Source: Pedobacter roseus (GTDB lineage: Bacteria > Bacteroidota > Bacteroidia > Sphingobacteriales > Sphingobacteriaceae). From it: DNA of 64,000 bases. Positions 17,610-27,200 of this stretch are shown here, piece by piece. The position numbers and the translations under genes are program-made. The stretch lies in assembly GCF_014395225.1 (NCBI RefSeq), contig NZ_CP060723.1, forward strand, positions 1,612,001 to 1,676,000, written 5' to 3'. A model generated the notes under the pieces. It saw only the letters and a program-made list of their open reading frames with translations, was not told the DNA's origin and did no database searches. The stretch's first letter is position 1; each line of letters begins with the position of its first letter.

Positions 17610-18401
17610 TTATTTCGTCTTATAAATCCCAGCCGCCATTTTTTCTATAAATCCCTTTGGCAAAATCCTGTTGGCGTATACACTGATGATGTTCGTAAAA
17701 CCTGGAATAATTTCCGACTTTTTATCAAACATTCCTTTTATGGCTATTTCAGCCACTTCTTCCGGCTGCATGTTAAACTTTTCGGCCATTTTACTAAAAG
17801 CATCTAAACCTGCACGGCTGGCGAAACCCGTATCAACTGGCCCGGGACTTAAACAGCTTACTGAAACATTGCTATCTTTAAGTTCGAAACGCAATGCCCT
17901 CGTAAATGATAATACAAAGGCTTTGGTCGCCGAATAAATGGCTAGGGTAGGCACCGCCTGGTATGCAGCCGTACTTGAAACATTAAGGATATAAGCTTGC
18001 TTTTCTTTAAAAAGGGTTGGAAGGAACAAATGGGATAAAGAAGTAACAGTATTCATATTTAACCGGCACATTTCTAGCTGACCAGCCAAACCCAGATCAG
18101 CAAATTTCCCCCATAAACCATAACCTGCATTATTGATGAGGATATAAACAGCATAATTTTTGCCAGTTACCCAATTTTTCACTTCTGTCGGAGCATCAGG
18201 CAGGCTGAGATCAATCGGCAGAATATCAACTTCAACACCATATTGATTTTTGATCTCGGTTTGTAGTGTACTCAATTCATCAGCCGATCGGGCAATAAGC
18301 AAAAGATTGATTTTTCGTTTGGCTAAAGCTACAGCCATCGATTTACCTATGCCTTTGCTGGCTCCCGTCACCATTGCGTATTTAATCTGCGTTTCCAACA
18401 T
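17610..18401 (-). CDS. Short-chain dehydrogenase/reductase (DltE-like)
   Basis: 263 residues with a classical SDR fold: the cofactor loop TGASKGIG (residues 13-20), ILINNAGYG, the catalytic Ser in NVSSTAAY and YSATK (Tyr and Lys), then CLSPGPVDTGF. The Arg after the glycine motif (LLIARSADEL) suggests NADP(H). The C-terminal tail (NIISVYANRILPKGFIEKMAAG) is typical of the DltE/YqjQ-like short-chain group. Substrate unknown. ATG start at 18401. Confidence 0.9.
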   Translation of the reverse strand: MLETQIKYAMVTGASKGIGKSMAVALAKRKINLLLIARSADELSTLQTEIKNQYGVEVDILPIDLSLPDAPTEVKNWVTGKNYAVYILINNAGYGLWGKFADLGLAGQLEMCRLNMNTVTSLSHLFLPTLFKEKQAYILNVSSTAAYQAVPTLAIYSATKAFVLSFTRALRFELKDSNVSVSCLSPGPVDTGFASRAGLDAFSKMAEKFNMQPEEVAEIAIKGMFDKKSEIIPGFTNIISVYANRILPKGFIEKMAAGIYKTK

Positions 18402-18537
18402 TTTTTTAGTTTAAACAGTTAACGCAAATATCAAATAAAATAGAACTTATGTCTTAATTATTTTAAAAAGCATGAACGATTAATCACCATGTAAGCATCT
18501 TTTTTGATTTATTATTTTTAACGAGTCTAAATAATGT

Positions 18538-18545
18538 TAGCTTTG
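18538..18545 (+). promoter_or_regulatory. Possible -7 box of the TonB receptor gene
   Basis: TAGCTTTG fits the Bacteroidota -7 consensus TAnnTTTG and lies 17 bp before the ATG at 18563. A matching TTTG at -33 spacing is not evident, so this is tentative. Confidence 0.35.
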
Positions 18546-18562
18546 CCGAAATTTCAAATTTC

Positions 18563-20914
18563 ATGAAACACGCCTACATAAAATTTCTTGCCCTTATTCT
18601 CTTTTGCCTGTCATCGATTTCACTCTTTGCACAAACAGATAAAGGAACCATGAGTGGTAAGCTTGTCGATTCGTTGGGAAACAGCATCCCTTTTGCCAAT
18701 ATTCAGATCAGGAAGCAGCATCTTAAAACCACATCAGATAAAACAGGTGCGTTTAAATTCGTTGCTGTACCTGTCGGAAATCAGCAGGTTAGGGTTTCAA
18801 TCACCGGATATGAACAGTTTGAACAGAACGTATTGGTTACGCTAAATGATACCGCTAAGGTAATTTTTGTATTAAAAGAGCAAAGTGAAGGACTAAATGA
18901 TGTAATAGTTTCAGCAAGCAGAAGGCCAGAATCGCTATCGCAAACGCCATCGTCTGTAACGGTACTAACTTCAAGAGAATTAAATACCCAATCAACCATT
19001 AGTCCGAATTTGGCCAATATACTTTCTTATAGTGTTCCTGGTTTAGGGCTTTCTACCAATCAGACTGGTAATTCAGGTCAGACTTTGCGTGGTAGAAATG
19101 TATTGGTGCTGATAGATGGTATTCCACAGTCTACGCCATTAAGGGCTGGTGGAAGAGATATCCGCAGTATCGATCCTTCGGTTATTGAACGTGTTGAGGT
19201 AATTAAAGGTGCAACAGCGATTTATGGAAATGGAGCAGAAGGTGGATTGATCAACTATATTACCAAAAAAGCCGATAAAGGCAAATCATTCGGGGGTTAC
19301 ACGCAGGCCGGGATTACCGGAAATTTAAAAGGCGATAGCACGATAGGTTACCGTTTTTCGCAACAGCTTTATGGCAAAACTGGTAAATTCGATTACCTGG
19401 TAAGCGGAATGTTCGAAAAAACCGGTGTTTTTCGTGATGCGGATGGTTTGGTGATTTCGCCCGAATACGGTTTGGGAGAAACTAAATCTTATAACGGTTT
19501 CGTGAAATTAGGTTATAATTTTACGGCAAAGCAACGTCTGCAGGTGATGTATAATTATTTCAGTTCAAGGCAGCATTCTAAATATATAACCAAAGATGGT
19601 GTTTACGGACAATCGCCGGCCATCGGAATTTTTGGAACAAGATTGGGTGAAGATGAAGGAACAAGATTTAACCACAATGCCAATTTACAATATACCAACC
19701 AGCAGATTTTCGGTAAAACCGATTTAACGGCTAATGTATACTACCAGGATTTTTATACCATTTATTCTAACTCAGCATCATTTTTCGGGAGCGGTCAATC
19801 AGCCATTACTTCAACCAAAAAAGGAGCCAGGGTTAATTTAAATACGCCATTTAACCTTACAGCGCAAGTGCCGATGCAATTTAACTATGGTTTGGATTTA
19901 ATGAATGATAAAACCGCACAAAGCTTAACCGATGGCCGTTTATGGGTGCCTGATATGAATATGGTCAACTTTGCACCTTATTTACAGGCTTCTGCAACTT
20001 TGATTAACGATTTAACCATTAAGGGAGGTTTAAGGGTAGAAAACATCAATATTGATGTTGATGATTTTAATACTTTGGCTACTGGTGCTAATGGTGCCGG
20101 AAGTATTGCTGTTCAAGGTGGTAAATTAAACTACAATGCCTTAGTTTTTAATGCAGGTGCGCGTTATTCTAAATTCAAATTCTTTAACCCTTTTTTGAGT
20201 TATGCACAGTCATTTTCGGTGTTCGAGTTAGGAAGGGTATTGAGGGCGGCAAAAAGCAATACTTTATCTCAGTTAGAAACCAAGCCTATTATTGTAAACA
20301 ACTATGAAGCAGGTTTCAGCAGTACCATTGAAAAGCTGAATTTCAGTGCTGCATATTATTACAGTACATCAAAACTAGGCGCCAATCTTTTAGAGGTTAA
20401 CGGGACCTATATTTCTCAGCGTATCCCCGAACGTGTTTACGGGTTTGAAATCCAGGCAGATTACCAGGTTTTACCTGCTCTGAGCATTGGAGGTAACTAT
20501 GCACAGGTTGAAGGAAAAGGCGATGTTGATAATGATGGCAATTATAACGGCGAAAAAGATGTGTACCTGAATACCACACGGATCCCGCCATCAAAAACGA
20601 CCGTTTACTTTAAATATTCAGGTGTTAAAAACCTCAGTGTAGATGTAAACTGGATGCGTGTAGGAAACCGCGACCGTTTTAAAACCAATGCGGCTGGTAA
20701 ATATCTTATTGGTGAAGGACCTGTAAAGGCATACAATTTATTTAATATTGCTACGGTTTATCAATTTACAGAAGCTTTAAAATTATCGCTGGGTGTAGAA
20801 AACCTTTTGAATAAAGTTTATTATCCTGCTATATCTCAGTTTTATGGTAGCAATGTAAATTATGTGCGGGGAAATGGACGTAGATTTAACCTATCCCTGG
20901 GTTACGCTTTTTAA
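18563..20914 (+). CDS. TonB-dependent outer-membrane receptor (siderophore type)
   Basis: 783 residues. A signal peptide ends near SLFAQ. Residues about 28-110 form a carboxypeptidase-regulatory-like beta domain (GKLVDSLGNSIPFANIQI), typical of Bacteroidota receptors. The plug follows (NDVIVSASRRPESLSQTPSS, VLIDGIPQSTPL, IERVEVIKGATAIYGNGAEGGLINYITKK) and then a 22-strand barrel ending in LSLGYAF with a terminal Phe. It is of FecA/siderophore type and not SusC. A PepSY membrane protein starts 3 bp downstream, a pairing often seen in iron uptake. The ligand is unknown. Confidence 0.92.
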   Translation: MKHAYIKFLALILFCLSSISLFAQTDKGTMSGKLVDSLGNSIPFANIQIRKQHLKTTSDKTGAFKFVAVPVGNQQVRVSITGYEQFEQNVLVTLNDTAKVIFVLKEQSEGLNDVIVSASRRPESLSQTPSSVTVLTSRELNTQSTISPNLANILSYSVPGLGLSTNQTGNSGQTLRGRNVLVLIDGIPQSTPLRAGGRDIRSIDPSVIERVEVIKGATAIYGNGAEGGLINYITKKADKGKSFGGYTQAGITGNLKGDSTIGYRFSQQLYGKTGKFDYLVSGMFEKTGVFRDADGLVISPEYGLGETKSYNGFVKLGYNFTAKQRLQVMYNYFSSRQHSKYITKDGVYGQSPAIGIFGTRLGEDEGTRFNHNANLQYTNQQIFGKTDLTANVYYQDFYTIYSNSASFFGSGQSAITSTKKGARVNLNTPFNLTAQVPMQFNYGLDLMNDKTAQSLTDGRLWVPDMNMVNFAPYLQASATLINDLTIKGGLRVENINIDVDDFNTLATGANGAGSIAVQGGKLNYNALVFNAGARYSKFKFFNPFLSYAQSFSVFELGRVLRAAKSNTLSQLETKPIIVNNYEAGFSSTIEKLNFSAAYYYSTSKLGANLLEVNGTYISQRIPERVYGFEIQADYQVLPALSIGGNYAQVEGKGDVDNDGNYNGEKDVYLNTTRIPPSKTTVYFKYSGVKNLSVDVNWMRVGNRDRFKTNAAGKYLIGEGPVKAYNLFNIATVYQFTEALKLSLGVENLLNKVYYPAISQFYGSNVNYVRGNGRRFNLSLGYAF

Positions 20915-20917
20915 GCC

Positions 20918-22033
20918 ATGAAGAACAGAAACTTTAAAAATGCCATCAGGAACATTCACCTTTGGTTAGGTCTGGCAACTGGCCTGGTGGTAATAATAAT
21001 CAGCATTAGCGGCGCGCTTTACATCTTTGAAGAAGAGATCCGGGATTATACGCAAAAAGATTTCCGTTATGTAACGCTTCAGCAGAAGCCTTTTGTGGGG
21101 TTGGATAAGGTTATTTCCAGTTTTGAAAAACTTTCTCCAAAAGATAAATTAAGGTTAATCAGGATTGAAGATGCCATACCAAATGCAACAGTAGAAATTA
21201 CCACTAAAAAAGCTGCTGTTTACTATTTTAATCCTTATGATGCATCACTAGTAAAAAAAGGTGGTGAAGACTGGCTTCAAGTTGTAGAACATATCCACAC
21301 CTCATTATTGCTGGGCAAAACAGGTGAGTTTATCATGCAATGGTCGGTGGTTATTTTTGTGCTGATGCTCATTACCGGGTTGGTACTTTGGTTCCCGGGG
21401 CAGATGCGTTTATTAAAACAATCGTTAACGATTAAAAGAAAAGCTTCCTTTAAAAGGCTTAATTACGATCTGCATAATGTATTGGGCTTTTATGCTTCAA
21501 TTGTATTACTGGTTACTGCTTTAAGTGGTTTATATTTTGCTTTTAAAAGCGTTAAAAATACAGCAAGTTTTTTTACAGGAACTAAATTAGGGCAAGGAAA
21601 AGCCGTTGTTGCGGCTAAACCTTTACAGATCGATCCGTTGCCTTTACGCTACAATAAAATTTATACCGAGGCTAAAATTAAATATCCAGGTGCCGTTTCT
21701 ACCAGTTTTTCGGTACGTGGAAAGGGAGAACTTAGGTTAAGGATGATCTACCCTTACCGATGGGCACGTAATCAGAATACTTTTTTTTACGAAGAAGCTA
21801 CAGGAGCAATAGTAAGGGCGAAACTGTATAAAGATTTTAACGGGGCTGATTTGATTGAAGCCACTAATTACGACCTGCATACCGGTAGGCTTTTGGGAAT
21901 GCCTAACAAAATTGTTTCCTTCCTAGCGGCTTTAATTGCGGCGAGCTTACCCGTCACCGGTTTTATCATCTGGTGGAAAAAAAGGAAGAAACCAGTAAAG
22001 AAAACGGCTACAACTGCTCAGCGTAGACTTTAA
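20918..22033 (+). CDS. PepSY-associated TM protein (inner-membrane iron-uptake partner)
   Basis: 371 residues with four main membrane segments: residues about 15-37 (HLWLGLATGLVVIIISISGALYIF is the PepSY-TM hallmark), about 140-160, about 187-210 and about 325-345. Periplasmic PepSY-like regions lie between them. Such proteins (PiuB-like) accompany TonB receptors and are thought to reduce or release iron from siderophores. The gene follows the receptor with a 3-bp gap. Its 3' end overlaps the convergent SRPBCC gene by 26 bp. Confidence 0.88.
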   Translation: MKNRNFKNAIRNIHLWLGLATGLVVIIISISGALYIFEEEIRDYTQKDFRYVTLQQKPFVGLDKVISSFEKLSPKDKLRLIRIEDAIPNATVEITTKKAAVYYFNPYDASLVKKGGEDWLQVVEHIHTSLLLGKTGEFIMQWSVVIFVLMLITGLVLWFPGQMRLLKQSLTIKRKASFKRLNYDLHNVLGFYASIVLLVTALSGLYFAFKSVKNTASFFTGTKLGQGKAVVAAKPLQIDPLPLRYNKIYTEAKIKYPGAVSTSFSVRGKGELRLRMIYPYRWARNQNTFFYEEATGAIVRAKLYKDFNGADLIEATNYDLHTGRLLGMPNKIVSFLAALIAASLPVTGFIIWWKKRKKPVKKTATTAQRRL

Positions 22034-22424
22034 ACTTGTTCAATACCGATTGGCAAAATTCCTGTTGCATAGTCAAATCAAGACCTGTAACGGGCTCAAA
22101 GATTTCGGTTAAATTAACAGGCTCGTTTCCTGTAAAAGTAATGGTTGTTTTTCTGCCATCATCCAACGTGTATGAAAGGCTTTTGTGCAAAATAATTTCG
22201 GTATAGGTTCCTTTAAAATCGAACTTTTCGCTGCCATCTTTTTTAACCATGGCATATAAAAATTCCCCTCCTTCAACCAGGTAGTTCTCAATCTTTTTGT
22301 TGATCCAATCTGCCGATGGAGCATTCCATTTGGCAATGTGCTCGGCTTTATTCCAAAGTTTCCAAACCAGTTCAATCGGTTTGTTAATCGAAACACTTGC
22401 TGTTAAAATATTTTCGCTTTTCAT
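22008..22424 (-). CDS. SRPBCC/AHSA1-like domain protein
   Basis: 138 residues, a single START-like fold: ASVSINKPIELVWKLWNKAEHIAKWNAPSADW at the N-terminus, and a C-terminal helix ending in FKVYAEQL. This is the Activator of Hsp90 ATPase homologue 1-like (AHSA1, CalC/YndB) group, which bind hydrophobic ligands; the role is unknown. It is convergent with the PepSY gene, and the two reading frames overlap by 26 bp at their 3' ends. Confidence 0.85.
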   Translation of the reverse strand: MKSENILTASVSINKPIELVWKLWNKAEHIAKWNAPSADWINKKIENYLVEGGEFLYAMVKKDGSEKFDFKGTYTEIILHKSLSYTLDDGRKTTITFTGNEPVNLTEIFEPVTGLDLTMQQEFCQSVLNKFKVYAEQL

Positions 22425-22763
22425 ATATTTTAGGTTATACCATAAAGTTAGCCCTGAAGAATCTAATTTTAGGCGGCCATTGGAGACAGATTAAGGGCTG
22501 TTTTGCGTACAAAAGTTGATTTTATGGATTTTTCAGTCTTTCATAAGATTTAAAATGACATTCCTTAAGGTTGTTTCTTTGATATTATTTCTACGTTTTT
22601 TCTTTCAGTAAAGCCCTTAATTTATATTTTAGCCATAATATGCCATTGAAAATTGATCATAATAGAAATTATCTCAAAATGTAAATTTGTTGGCAGTATA
22701 ATTGTTAAAAAATGGAATCTTGTGTTTTCCCCTCACAAGCTTAGCCATCAACGATAGTCGGAA
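22425..22763. other. Intergenic stretch upstream of the phytochrome operon
   Basis: 339 bp, AT-rich. It holds a possible -7 box (22682-22689) and otherwise nothing I can identify. Confidence 0.5.
22682..22689 (+). promoter_or_regulatory. Possible -7 box of the phytochrome operon
   Basis: TAAATTTG matches TAnnTTTG and lies 74 bp before the ATG at 22764. The -33 TTTG is not evident at the usual distance. Confidence 0.35.
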
Positions 22764-24293
22764 ATGTCAGAAATACGAAACTATGATGCAGAATTCTGCG
22801 GAAACCTGCCCATACACCACATTAACTCCATTCAGGACTACGGATACCTGCTGGTTCTCGATAATAAAACCCTGAACATTATTCAGGTCAGCGAAAACCT
22901 GAACCTCATTACCGGTCAGGCCCCAGCACAGATGGTGAATAAACATTTGTCTTCTTTTATCAGCAGCCATGATGTAGAAAATATTACCAAACTCATCAAT
23001 GGCAAGGCAAAAGATAGGATCCCATTGAGTTTGGCAATTGAAAATGAAGGCGAATCATTATCATTTGATGGTTTGATCCATATTAAAAGTGATTATTCCC
23101 TACTTGAAATAGAAGCTTCGTTAAAAGATGGACAAAAAAGCTTTTCGGATGTTTTTCAGGAAGTAAGGCAGTTTATTTCAGCTATGGAAAGCGTTTCAAC
23201 ATTAGATGAAGTGTGTAAGGTAGCCATTAAACAATTGCGGGAAGTTTCTGGCTTTGATGGGGTTAGGATGTATCAATTTGATGCCAATTGGAATGGGACG
23301 GTAATTGCTGAAGAAATTTCGGGAGCTTTAGAAAGTTACCTTGGACAAACCTTTCCAGCCTCTGATGTGCCCAGGCAAGCCAGGGCACTTTATCTTAAAA
23401 ATCCTTTCAGGCTTATTCCAAACCGCAATTATAAACCTGTTCGGTTATATCCGGTGATCAATCCTTTAACCAATGCCTTTATCGATCTTTCTGATTGTAA
23501 TTTGCGTGGTGTGGCTTCGGTGCACCTGGAGTATATGCAGAATATGAATGTAAGCGCGTCCATGTCGATCAGGGTTTTGCGCGAAGGCAAACTTTGGGGT
23601 TTGATTTCATGTCATCATATCGGGCCAAACTTCCCCAATGTAGATATGCGTTATCTTTTCGAATGGCTCTCCGTAGAGATTTCGAATAGAATTGCGGCCA
23701 TTTTAAATCTGGAAGATTATAATCAATCGGCCTCCAGATTAGAAAAGCGAACTGCCATTACTGATTTTATATATGCTAAAGATGATATTATCGAAGGATT
23801 GCTGGATGACAAAAACCTAAATATACTTTCTTTGTTTAATGCTGGTGGAGCGGTGGTAAAGATTGGAAATCGCCTGGAATACCTTGGTGATACTCCTGAT
23901 AAAAGCGAAGTGTATAACCTGATGTTATGGCTTGAAGGAAAAGGTACTGAAAAGGTTTTTTCGAGTAGCTACCTCAGCGAAGTATATGAAGAAGCCAAGG
24001 CTTATGAACAAATAGGAAGCGGCATTTTGGTCATCCCGGTTGATGAAAGAAGTGGCGATTATGTAATCTGTTTTCGTCCTGAGGTAATAAGAGAAATTAA
24101 ATGGGGTGGAGATCCTGAGCAGGTCATCAATTTTGATAAGGATGGGAAAAACTATCACCCACGAAATTCGTTTAAACTTTGGTTGCAAACGGTTTATGGT
24201 CAATCATTGCCGTGGAACAACAATGAACTGGAGATTGCCGAATCATTGAGGAATTTTATATTTGAATTTAGAACAAAGCAACTTTATAATTAA
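22764..24293 (+). CDS. Bacteriophytochrome photosensory module (PAS2-GAF-PHY) without output domain
   Basis: 509 residues. PAS2 spans about 10-120 with the candidate bilin-attaching Cys12 in CGNLPIHHINSIQ. GAF spans about 130-310 with PASDVPRQARALY (Asp201, a DIP variant), ASVHLEYMQNM (His254) and LISCHH (His284). The spacings Asp-His 53 and His-His 30 equal those of Deinococcus phytochrome (207, 260, 290). PHY spans about 330-500 and keeps the tongue motifs WGGDP and PRNSF. No histidine kinase is fused; the next gene, 4 bp downstream, is a giant hybrid kinase that probably takes the signal. A red/far-red sensor binding biliverdin is therefore likely. No heme oxygenase gene is in the window. 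Confidence 0.92.
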   Translation: MSEIRNYDAEFCGNLPIHHINSIQDYGYLLVLDNKTLNIIQVSENLNLITGQAPAQMVNKHLSSFISSHDVENITKLINGKAKDRIPLSLAIENEGESLSFDGLIHIKSDYSLLEIEASLKDGQKSFSDVFQEVRQFISAMESVSTLDEVCKVAIKQLREVSGFDGVRMYQFDANWNGTVIAEEISGALESYLGQTFPASDVPRQARALYLKNPFRLIPNRNYKPVRLYPVINPLTNAFIDLSDCNLRGVASVHLEYMQNMNVSASMSIRVLREGKLWGLISCHHIGPNFPNVDMRYLFEWLSVEISNRIAAILNLEDYNQSASRLEKRTAITDFIYAKDDIIEGLLDDKNLNILSLFNAGGAVVKIGNRLEYLGDTPDKSEVYNLMLWLEGKGTEKVFSSSYLSEVYEEAKAYEQIGSGILVIPVDERSGDYVICFRPEVIREIKWGGDPEQVINFDKDGKNYHPRNSFKLWLQTVYGQSLPWNNNELEIAESLRNFIFEFRTKQLYN

Positions 24294-24297
24294 CCTG

Positions 24298-27200
24298 ATG
24301 GAAAAAAAGCAGGAAAAGGAAAAGCAGGATCTGGTATTGAATAAGCGTTACGATAAATATATTGTGGCCATTGGTGCCTCTGCAGGTGGTTTAGAGGCTA
24401 TTCACGAATTTTTCGACCACATGCCCGCGAACTCTAGTTTTTCCTTTGTTGTAATCCAGCACCTTTCTTCTGATTATAAGAGTTTACTGGTAGAATTGGT
24501 AGGCAAACATACCCACATGAAGGTGTTTGAAGCCGCAAATGATATGGCCATTCAGCAAGATTGTGTGTATATCATCCCCAATAACAAACTCATGACTTTG
24601 GTAAAGGGGAGGTTGAGACTGGCCGATAAATCGCAGGTTAAAGCACCAAATACAGCAATAGACCATTTTTTATATACCCTGGCCAAAGATAAAAAGGAAA
24701 AGGCCATTGCCATTATCCTATCGGGAACTGGCACTGATGGCACTAAAGGCATCCAGAGCATTAAAGAAAACGGAGGAATGGTGATCGTTCAGGATCCCGC
24801 ATCTGCCAAATTCGACGGTATGCCCAATTCAGCCATTGCATCAGGCAATGCCGATCATGTAATGGTTCCTTCACGCATGCAGGAAGAACTTTTTAGTTAT
24901 GTGAATGAAGAACCTGTTAAAGTTCTCGAAAATGGTAAAGTAAATGAAGAACTGCTTGATGAGATATTTAAGCTGGTTCACAATAGTAGCGGAAACGATT
25001 TTAACCTGTATAAAACACCCACCATTATCAGGCGTATTGGCCGGAGAATGAATGAGAGGGGGATTAAAAAGTTAGACCGTTATGTGGCCTTTTTGCGCGG
25101 GAATGAGCATGAGGTGAAAATTTTAGCTCAGGATTTTCTGATCGGTGTAACCAAATTTTTTAGGGATGAACAGGCTTTTAAACAGCTGAGCGAATATGCC
25201 TTACAGGATATTGTATCAAGAAAAGAGGATGGTGATGTCATCAAAATCTGGATCTGCGCCTGTAGCACCGGAGAAGAAGCTTATTCTGTTGCGGCAATGG
25301 TTAACGATTGTGTAGACCGCTCGGGTAAAAAGATCGAAATTAAAATATTTGCTTCCGATATCGACGAAAAAAGCATCGAAATTGCTTCAAAAGGCCAGTA
25401 TCCGCTTAGCGTAAAAAAAGAAATTCCGGCCGGTCTGTTCAAAAAATACTTTGTACAGGATGGTAAATTCATCAGCGTAACTGCGAGTTTGCGTAAGCAA
25501 GTGGTATTTGCCAAACATGATGTTATAAAATCGCCACCGTTTATAAAAAATGATCTTGTTACCTGTAGGAACATGCTCATTTACGTAAATAACATCCTTC
25601 AGGAAAAAATTCTTTCGATATTCCATTTTTCACTTCTGCCCAATGGTTACCTGTTCCTTGGATCAAGTGAAACAGCATCTTCAATGAAAGCAGGGTTGAC
25701 TGAAATTTCGGGTAAATCAAAAATCTATCAGAAAACAGGAAAAATAAATTATTCTACTTACAATACCTATAATACAGGTTCAAGGACGGCCCTTGGACAA
25801 GAACGTAAAAAAGGAAGCAATACCGATATTATACAAAGTCCTTTAGAAAAACGCCTGGCCGATTTTCTTTCTACAGATCTCGGTTATGTTGCGGTATTTA
25901 TAGATAAGGGCTATATTATGCAGGATGCTGTTGGCGATTATCGTCAGTATTTATCCCTGCCTGAGCAAAGCATTGAGCTGAATATCTTAAAAATGGTACC
26001 CAGAGAGGTATCGGTAGTGCTTAATACAGGACTGAGAAAAGCCTGGAAAGAAAATAAAAAAGTAGCCTTAAAAAAGATCCGTTTTAAGGATAATGTATTT
26101 GTTAATATCTCTGTCGTACCGTCTGATCCAGCCAATACCAATGGTTTTACCATGGTTGTTTTTGCCGAACATGTTTTGGAAATTGTTGCCGGTAAAGATG
26201 AACTGGCATTGCCCGGTTTTCATGATGCTACGCAATCCGAATATGTTTTTGAGCTCGAAGCCGAACTGAACGAAACCCGTTCGAACCTGCAGATGGCCGT
26301 TGAAGAGATGGAGACCACCAATGAGGAGCTTCAATCCAGTAACGAAGAACTGCTTTCGGCTAACGAAGAGCTGCAATCCAGCAATGAGGAGTTACAATCC
26401 CTTAATGAGGAGCTTCATACCCTGAACACCGAGCATCAGCTTAAAATTAAAGAACTGATTGAGCTGAATGATGATCTGGACAACTATTTCAGGAGTACCG
26501 ACATCGGTCAGATTTTTCTGGATGCCGGAATGATTATCCGCAAATTTAACCCTGCTGCCATCAGTATGGTGAACCTGATTGAAGCAGATATTGGCCGTTC
26601 AATAGAGCACATTTCGAATAATATCAAGGCGGAAAGCTTTACCGGTGATATCAGAAAAGTATTGTTAAACGGTCAGATCATCGAAAAAGAAGTACAGCTG
26701 AAGAACAGTACCCGCTGCCTGATGCGTATTATGCCTTATTTAAGGAAAGATAAGCGTGTGGATGGCGTGGTAATCTCTTTCGTTGATATTTCGAAAATTA
26801 CCGAACTGAACAACATCATCAGTGGCGTTTTCAATGCCAGTTTAAATGGTATTTTGGCTTTCAGGGCAGTTAGGGATGCCAAACATTTTATTGTAGATTT
26901 TGAATGCAGCACCTTTAATGATTCTGCACTGAGCATTTTAAATAAAAATAAAGGAGAATTAACTGGAGCCAGGCTGGTAAAAATGATACCAGAACTGGCT
27001 GTAAGTAACCTGTTTAATAAATATGTTGGTGTTGTAGAAAACGGAAAAGTGCTCGAAACAGAGCTACAGCTTTCTAAAGAACAATGGTGCCAGCTCATTG
27101 CCGTAAAAATGTCTGATGGTTTCGTAGCCACCATAACTGATATCAGTCAGCAAAAGCTGGCTGAACAGAAGCTGAAGAAAAACTATAACGAACTATTGGG